Below, piece by piece: positions 57,244-64,000 of a stretch of 64,000 nucleotides of DNA. A model generated the notes under the pieces. It was not told the origin of the DNA. It ran no database searches and was given only the letters and a program-made list of their open reading frames with translations. The stretch's first letter is position 1. Each line of letters begins with the position of its first letter. The position numbers were made by a program, and so were the translations under genes. The DNA comes from Pseudofabraea citricarpa. Lineage: Eukaryota; Ascomycota; Leotiomycetes; Helotiales; Dermateaceae. The stretch spans positions 744,001 through 808,000 of the forward strand of contig JAPWGK010000007.1 of the NCBI GenBank assembly GCA_029641185.1. Direction: 5' to 3'.

Positions 57244-58619
57244 ATGAATAAAGAAGAGGCAGCGCATGAGTGTGTCTCAGAGGAAGCCCTGGTTCATCTC
57301 AAGTCATACAAGTATTCTAGTGTCGACAAGTCCTTCATCTCGAACTACATCCTCAAGCATTACGTACGTTGCTCATCGCCAGTCGGGGTACACCAGCTAA
57401 CAACACTACAGTGGAATGGGTTCGTCGAGTTGCTGCCGTTATGGCTGGCCCCGAACATGGTTACGCTTTTAGGATTTTTTTTCATCCTCTCGAATGTGAT
57501 CTGCCTTGAGATTTGGATGCCAGATCTGGTGGGACCTGTACGTACACACTCAGGAAGTTGGAGGATGGATAGCTAACGTGCTGAAAGGGTCCCTCATGGC
57601 TGTATTACAGCTTCGCCTTCGGCCTTTGGATGTACTCGACTATGGACAATGTGGATGGCAAACAAGCACGACGGACAGGGACATCAAGTGGCCTCGGGGA
57701 ACTGTTTGACCACGGAATCGATTCGCTAAACTGCACTCTTGCCAGTTTGTGCGAGACCGCGGCCATGGGATTGGGAACATCAAAGGCAGGTGTTTTCACA
57801 GCCTTGATCCCATGTTTGCCCATGTTTTTCTCCACCTGGGAAACCTACCACACTCACACGTTGTACTTGGGAGTTTTCAACGGTCCCACCGAAGGCCTCA
57901 TTCTCGCCTGTACCATCATGATCCTCTCAGGCTACTACGGACCGGAGATCTGGACGCATAAGATTACTGACTTGGTTGGACATCACTACTTCTTTGGATA
58001 TCACGAGTTCTTCGGTCCCTACTCTGTCAGAGACCTCTGGGTTCCGATTCTCCTCTTCACGCTCTTTGTGGTTCACATGCCATTCTGCGTTGTCAACGTT
58101 GCCAAGGCACGTAGACGGGACAACCTGCCAGTGCTGCCCGTATTCTTGGAATGGACTCCAATGATCGTCTTCACCTTCTCTATTGGAGCCTGGCTGTTTT
58201 CTCCATATTCCACCCTGATCCCGAACAACCGACTCGTTCTCTTCTGCCTCACCATGTCTTTTGTCTTCGGTAGAATGACTACCAAAATCATTCTTGCACA
58301 TCTTACTCGCCAACCCTTCCCGTACTGGACGGTGATGCTCACCCCTCTTGTAGGAGGCGCCTTTCTCGGAAACCTCCCCCGCTTTGGCTTGCCTGCTGTG
58401 AGCGAGTTTATCGAACTCTGGTATCTCCGCGCGTACTTTGTCTTTGCATTGGTTGTCTACTTCCGATGGGCGTTCTTGGTTATCAACAGCATCTGCTCAT
58501 ACCTCGGTATCAACTGCCTGACAATCCCACACAACAAGCTTGTTGCCAATCAAGAGAAGGCCAAAGCTGCTAGTGGGCAGACTGCCAATGGGTTCCCCAA
58601 TGACAAGAGAGCAGACTAG
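57244..58619 (+). CDS. CDP-alcohol phosphotransferase (choline/ethanolamine, CPT1/EPT1 family)
   Basis: Three exons (57244-57363, 57412-57537, 57588-58619) encode 425 residues. The N-terminal LKSYKYSSVDKSFIS and LPLWLAPNMVTLLGF are typical. The catalytic CDP-alcohol phosphotransferase motif DG(x2)AR(x8)G(x3)D(x3)D is complete at about 105-131 (DGKQARR, then GELFDHGIDS). About eight to ten membrane helices follow. The enzyme transfers phosphocholine or phosphoethanolamine from its CDP form to diacylglycerol in the ER, the last step of the Kennedy pathway. Choline versus ethanolamine preference cannot be read from sequence. The C-terminus is hydrophilic and ends DKRAD. Confidence 0.95.
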
Positions 58620-60620
58620 TCACATGTAGAACATCAGGAACTCAGCCTTTCCAGTAGGCTAGTCCTTAACATCCCTAGGGCAAACTCGGGAGACATGCTA
58701 GCGCCAGGTCTGGTGAGTTTACAAGAGGGCAGATTCAAATTCAAGATACCCAAAGGGATGCGGGGGAGGGGACTTACGATTCTACGTTATATTTCTAAGG
58801 GATGAGTCAACAGTATGGGCATTAATAGACCGTCATCTGCTCGTTGAAATTAATAATTGTTTAAAGAAAGACAGAGAACTGGAGAGAGCACCGGAGGCTA
58901 AAAGCATGGTTTGCATTATCGGCGTTGATTAAGAAGAGCTTCCAGAAGCGTTTTGGTTACATAGCACACACAGAAGAACTATTAAGTAATTCTAGAAACC
59001 GAGCCCAGCAGGGCTGCGACCCATCATTCTTAGCATTGCACATGCTCTCCAGAACCGTGGTGACGGGCCCGGCCTAGCCTAGCCCTTTATAGGGTTGTGT
59101 TATATAACCTTCAACACATGTTAATAGCATTCGATCATGTGAGATAGGACTTCATATTGGAGGTATGGTACGCAGCTCTAGTACTAAATATAATATAATA
59201 TATATATCAAGGGCCATATAGCACAACCCTAAAGCCGTACCTCTACGCCAGGTCAGAGGCAGACGCTCTCGTGGTACGTACCCTCAGGCCGAAATATCAC
59301 GTTCAAGAAAAGAGGATCACGAGATGAGGGCTTGTTCCTCCGGCGACAGCGATGGATATGTATACAAGGAGGGGCCTCACGGTGGTGTAGTGAGGGAAGA
59401 GCAAAGGTTTTACAGCATGGATTGGGAACCAGAGCTCTTTGGAGGATGGTAGCGTATCTGATACCTAGTTGCACGACTTGGAGGAGAACAGGCGTTTTCA
59501 GCAAGAACCCGTACGGGCCGTACGGGGAGCGACAGGCCTTGCGGGGCCGAATAAAGAGCGAATCTACATATCGTATACAGGATATACACAAACAGATAAG
59601 GGATATAGCTACCGTGCCTAGGAAGAACTGAAGCTCTCCTAGGGAGCATGTGACTCGCGTGTGGTATCCTGAGTCAACTGCAGAGGTACATATAGATGCG
59701 TCTGTATAGCGCCATATAGCGGCTGAAAAGACTATTGAACCCAATTGAAAAAGATAGCAAAAATAACACAACCCCTATTCTATTCTGAAGGAGATGACAT
59801 CCGGCGACGTTCCTGCCAAAGTCGTGAGGCTAGAAGCTGTCATGGAATCTTGAAAGGGCCACGGCCACGGCCACGGATCGGAAATGCCGTAGCTCCCGTC
59901 TTGTAGGAATGGAGGGGCAGGTTGGCAGGTTGGAACTTGGCAGGTTGGGAGCAGAGCCAAGCTATGCATGCGAGATCTCCGAGCGTCATACCTCTGCAGT
60001 GCCAGGGAATCGGATTACGAGCGTGACAGTGACAGCGTATCGCTCCACCGACCTGCACACTGCCAGACTAGTTAGTAACTGTCAGCCAACGACATAGCGA
60101 TGTACGACCGCCATTGCTACTTATTCCAGCAAGGTTCTGCAGTCGGAGGCGGGCCAAACCTGTTAAATGCGAGTTCGAGCTGCAGATTATCAGAGGGCGG
60201 AGGGCAGAGGCCAGAGGGCGGAGTGAGCATGAGCCACCATGGACTGACGACGAACCTCTCGGCCTGGATGGAGGAACAACAAGCTTCCAGGGCAAAAGGC
60301 TTCTTGTTTTCCTTCCTTTGCTGGCTGGATGGGGAGATTTGAAGGAACTATCCTGATCCTCACTCATCCATTCTCTGCTTCCTTCACCCACCTCCCCACC
60401 ATTTTCAGCTCGACAGGCCATCATCTGCCATGGTTAAAAGCCCTTGGACGTCTTCATCAATCTTCCCTTCCAGAAGCCCTGCGCCACGCCACGCTTTGCT
60501 GTTCTTATCCTTCGCCAGCAAGCCACCGCTCCCCCCCCACGATCCAATCTGTCGCGACACTCGACCACGGAGTGCGCTCGGTCTCCCGAGCCATTTCGTG
60601 ATCTTGCTTCCCTGGCCTAG
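58620..60620. other. 2 kb intergenic region
   Basis: An AT-rich part near 58780-59220 includes a TATA dinucleotide run near 59189-59206. GGCAGGTT repeats occur near 59920-59945, CCACGG repeats near 59857-59876, and GAGGGC repeats near 60190-60222. No gene is supported; the last part is the IQ-protein promoter and leader. Confidence 0.45.
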
Positions 60621-62668
60621 ATGACGCCCCAATGTGCAGGCTCGGTTTCCTCAAGTACCGGCGCATCGCAGAGCTCCCGCCCACAGAGCGTCAGCATCTC
60701 CTGGTCGACCCCGCCGCCGGCTTCTCGATCTCGCTCTCCCTCGCGCTCGCGGAGCCCCTCCAAGGCGCAGAGCAATTATCATAATCCTAATCATAATAAT
60801 ACCCGGCCGCGCCACGACTCGGTCGTCTCCTCAGTCTCGACCAAGAACTCGGCGCGCTCGCACCAGGAATATCTCGACTCTCTCGTGCCGCCGAGCAAGG
60901 AGAGCATGGACAAGATCTCGACGGTGCAAGAGGCCAAGGAAGACGAGATCATGCAGAAGCGCTTGAGCCACGAGATAGACGAGGAGGAGCGCGCGAAAGC
61001 TGCGGGCTTAATACAGAGGAACTACCGCGGCCACAGAGAGAGGAGGCAGCTGGCTGGCATGAGTCTAGATCCAAGCACGCGCTGGATAGAGGCCGTCAAG
61101 GAAGCTCGATACCGGAATCTTACACAACCTCGGCCGAGGGAAGGTCATGATTCGGGCCGGCCTTCGATGGAGAGTAGCCGTAGTCCTTTGGCATCGCCTG
61201 GCCTAAACTCTGCTGCGCGGCGGAACTGGATAAAGATTGGCACGATTGCAAGGAGAGCCGGTGGAGATGAGGAGTCCGATTCCGAGAGCGACGTCGATGA
61301 CGGAACACCGGAAGACGAGCGTGAAGCAAGGAGGAAGCGTAAAGCGGAAGAGAGAATGGTGAGGAAAAAGGCTGCGAAGCTGATGGATCTCCAATATTTC
61401 TTGGAAATGGTGGATGTTAAACACCGCTACGGGAGCAACTTACGGACTTATCACGAGGAGTGGAAGAAAGCCGACACGAATGAGAATTTCTTCTACTGGC
61501 TTGATTATGGAGAAGGACGACTTATTGACTGTCAAGGCTGCCCGCGAGATAGGCTTGATCGAGAACAGGTTCGGTATCTCTCCAAAGAAGAGCGCCTTAG
61601 CTACCTAGTAAATATTGACAAGGAAGGGAGATTGTGCTGGGCAAAGAATGGTGCACGGATCGATACGACTGAGAAATGGAAGGATAGTATCAAGGGCATA
61701 GTCCCAGATACTGATGATACGCCCTCTTTTGCGCCTATTAGCGAGGAAGCCGCCAGCAGATCTACCTCGAGTGCGAGCTCTGTGGCTTCGCATCAGCTAG
61801 GACACCATCATCATGACCACGACGCAGAGGCTGAGGCCGAAGCTGCGAGAGCTGACAAGTACGCCACTCCGAAGCTAGACAATTCCAAGGGGATCAAAAA
61901 GGTCAAGCACGTATCTGCAGCGACCATATTCGACAAACTCTTGAGAGGAAGTGTGAAGAAGAATACCTGGATTTTTGTTGCCGACACAAGCTTCCGTCTT
62001 TACGTGGGCATCAAGCAATCGGGTGCTTTCCAGCACTCTTCCTTCTTACATGGCTCGAGGATCTCAGCGGCCGGCTTGATCAAGATCAAAGATGGAAGAC
62101 TTTCAAAGCTGAGTCCTTTGAGCGGCCACTATCGCCCGCCTGGTGAGCGTTTCGATTCTCGTGGTGCAGGAAATTGGCTAACGGTGATATAGTTGCGAAC
62201 TTCCGAGCCTTCGTCCATTCTCTAAAGGACAACGGAGTGGATATGAGCCACGTATCCATCTCTCGGTCTTACGCCGTGCTTGTTGGTCTAGAAGCCTACG
62301 TGAAAACGCGACGGAGGGGGAAAACGCTCGTCCAGAAACTCACTCACGGGCGAGATAAGCTCATCTCTCCGGAGGAGGTGGCTAAGAAGGAGGAGGAGGA
62401 GCGCGACAAAAGCGAGAGTGCAGCTCTCGAGAAGAGGTTCCTCGAGGTCAAGCAGAAGGCCGACGCGGAAGACGGCGCGAAGACTAGCCCTACGTTCTTG
62501 GAACGGCTGCGGCTGAGACCGAGGACGCCCAAGAAAGAATCGGCGAAGAAAGAGGAGGACAGGGAGAAGGCGAAGGAAAAGGAGAAGGAAGCCGACATCG
62601 AGACGCCTGGGACGGGCCCTGAGAACGCCATCGCGCCTGAAGGCACGAGGAGCTTGCCTAATGAATGA
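60621..62668 (+). CDS. IQ calmodulin-binding motif protein, IQM-like
   Basis: Two exons, 60621-62142 and 62193-62668, encode 665 residues. The N-terminal 60 residues are Ser/Pro/Arg-rich. One IQ motif lies at about 128-145 (GLIQRNYRGHRERRQL), the consensus for calmodulin binding. The central region has KKAAKLMDLQYFLEMVDVKHRYG, NENFFYWLDYGEG, and ERLSYLVNIDKEGRLCWAKNG, and then WIFVADTSFRLYVGIKQSGAFQHSSFL and the late ISRSYAVLVGLEAYVKTRR. This order resembles plant IQM proteins and their fungal relatives. The C-terminus is highly charged (Lys/Glu). The function in fungi is not established; a calcium/calmodulin-responsive role is inference. Confidence 0.9.
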
Positions 62669-63726
62669 GTAATGAATAAATGGTAGTGCTCCTGGCCAGC
62701 GTGGAGCAGAAGCAGAAGCAGAGCCTATACATTACCTGCTAATTTAATGATACCCCCCCTTTTTTGGGATCCCTCTTGGAAGAACGCAAGGGAATTTCGG
62801 TCGGTTGGTTTACGACAGTGAGTAGGTGGTCTTTTGTCGGGCATCTCTTGTTTGATAGATAAACATTCTTGATAGCGTACGCTAGAAATTGTCTAGTATC
62901 TATAGACAAGCTGTTTTCCAATATTTGCTTGTTTTTTTTAAGGGTACATTGCTTGCGAGAGAGATAGAGAGTAGGAACTGACTCTCTTGTCTATCTCTTA
63001 TATATCGTGTTTTCTCTAGATAATATTCAAGCAAGCATAGATAGATTGACTTGCAGTATTAAAAGGGGGGCAGGGGTCGTGGTCAGAGAAGGAAGAAGAA
63101 AAAAAAAGATGTCAAATCTAGATAGGTCGATAAGCTGCTTCCACTTAAAAAAAAAGATTAAAAAGAAAGAAGAAAAATTCGAATTAAGAAGGAGAATTCT
63201 GCTGTGATATCTTACACTGATCAACAAAACTACTCTCGTCGTGGTATTATTACCATAAAGCGGTCAATAACGCCTTCCAGCTCCTGGGTAGTGGGTAAAT
63301 ATTTCTTCTGGTTCATGCGGATTTAATGATGGCGGGGCGACTTGGGTCCTCAGGCATTTTTGCCTTGTCAAAAACATGGGGATCCCAATCACGATCGATC
63401 TGGACGCGTGAAATGATGTACACCCTCAATCAATAATTATCTGATGCTCCCTAGAGGCAATTCCGAGAGGTCGTGTGGGTTTGGCTGTGATGCTGCTACG
63501 GTAGAGAATTGAATCCTTCACATTTCTAAGGTAGTGCCTCGCTCGTTCCCTTCCCTGTCCTGAAGTGTCGTTCGGTCGTCGGTCGTCTAAATTACTCTAC
63601 ATGCCCTGAAGCAGCGCTCGAAAAAGCCGTAGCCCCAAGAAAGCCATCAAATCCAATCCCAAGCGCAATCCCCATCGCGACGCCCTCGCGGAAAAAACAT
63701 GAGCTACGATCCTACAATCGCAGTCC
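62669..63726. other. intergenic, IQ-protein 3' flank and promoter of the edge gene
   Basis: It shows A-rich and GA-rich runs near 63095-63190 (AAGAAAAAAAAAG, AAAAAAAAGATTAAAAAG). No gene is supported. Confidence 0.45.
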
Positions 63727-64000
63727 ATGGCTTCTCGATCTACGCGGTCTTCCGGAAGGAGATCTGAGGGTTTGGTTACCAACAAGAACAGTCATAATAT
63801 TGCGACGGCGACGACCACTACGACGACCACCACCAGCACCACGCCTTCCAGGCTGCATCACGTCACCATCAACAACAGCACCCACAACATCGCGAAGCAG
63901 GAGGCCAACACGTCGCGCAAGAAGCGCCCGCGCCATGAGGATATCCTCGTGTCGCAGCCGGAATTGAAGAAGGCCAGATACGCCGTCGAGATCGAGTCGA
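63727..64000 (+). CDS. N-terminal part of an unidentified basic protein, cut by the window edge
   Basis: From the ATG at 63727 the frame is open to the edge (91 codons). It begins MASRSTRSSGRRSEG, has a Thr run encoded by ACG/ACC/ACT codons (about residues 27-38), then HHVTINNSTHN, a basic nuclear-localisation-like KKRPRHEDI and ends in LKKARYAVEIES. The third-position bias to C/G towards the end looks coding. The Lys/Arg-rich, disordered leader suggests a nuclear protein, but the conserved domain lies outside the window and I do not assign a family. Confidence 0.6.
   Translation, partial: MASRSTRSSGRRSEGLVTNKNSHNIATATTTTTTTTSTTPSRLHHVTINNSTHNIAKQEANTSRKKRPRHEDILVSQPELKKARYAVEIES

Noticed and set aside
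59253..59771. 172-codon minus-strand frame in the 2 kb spacer
   Set aside because: The Cys/Ile/Arg-rich composition is without motif and the region shows overlapping open frames on both strands.
1..64000. tRNA, 5S rRNA, CRISPR arrays, prophage and bacterial operon features
   Set aside because: No T-loop-like GGTTCRANNCC with a matching acceptor stem, no regular spaced repeats and no bacterial-type gene packing were seen; the window is fungal nuclear DNA.

Overview
This window is nuclear DNA of a filamentous ascomycete (Pezizomycotina). The evidence is short GT-AG introns (mostly 45-90 nt) inside most genes, TACTAAC/CTAAC-like branch sites, a Zn2Cys6 transcription factor, a DHA2-type MFS transporter, a GPI-anchored secreted protein, and large intergenic spaces rich in simple repeats. 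Gene content fits a Leotiomycetes-like genome, but that placement is inference. I could assign 19 protein genes with exon structure, one small unrecognised gene, a truncated gene at the right edge and several weak candidates. No tRNA, rRNA, CRISPR or intact transposon was found. Splice sites were chosen by reading frame and family resemblance, without transcript data.

Layout. 0.8-2.5 kb: Ent3-like epsin (-). 3.5-4.55 kb: cyclophilin with a mitochondrial presequence and an internal cytosolic start (+). 5.5-6.7 kb: RNA polymerase III subunit RPC34/RPC6 (-). 8.1-11.1 kb: polarisome scaffold Spa2 (-). 12.6-13.5 kb: Ssu72 CTD phosphatase (-). 15.3-17.0 kb: Nbp2-like SH3 adaptor (+). 18.0-19.5 kb: nicotinamidase Pnc1 with a long intron (+). 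20.0-20.25 kb: small basic protein (-). 22.5-24.2 kb: NCS1 purine-cytosine permease (-). 27.1-28.2 kb: Usb1 U6 snRNA phosphodiesterase (-). 29.1-30.4 kb: Pal1 morphogenesis protein (+). 31.1-31.9 kb: single-pass membrane protein (-). 32.8-34.6 kb: LMBD1-type lysosomal cobalamin transporter (-). 35.1-39.9 kb: Cft1/CPSF160 (+).

The right half is more accessory. 41.0-43.7 kb: ten-exon Zn2Cys6 regulator (+). 46.6-48.5 kb: DHA2 MFS transporter (+). Then a gene-poor, repeat-rich 4.5 kb stretch. 53.0-53.8 kb: Ypt35-like PX protein (-). 55.2-56.0 kb: GPI-anchored cysteine-rich secreted protein (+). 57.2-58.6 kb: CDP-alcohol phosphotransferase of the CPT1/EPT1 family with an upstream ORF (+). 60.6-62.7 kb: IQ-motif protein (+). 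63.7 kb to the edge: start of an unidentified basic protein (+).

Themes. Most genes are conserved housekeeping: RNA 3'-end formation and processing (Ssu72, Cft1, Usb1), Pol III transcription, polarity and endocytosis (Spa2, Pal1, Ent3), and membrane lipid and vacuolar functions. They do not form an operon-like pathway. The regulator plus MFS transporter is the only pair with the look of an accessory unit. The most useful second-look items are a 31-nt micro-exon in the regulator, coding-like relics flanking the MFS gene, a 30-nt C tract, and the 746-nt PNC1 intron. I did not find a convincing wholly new system.
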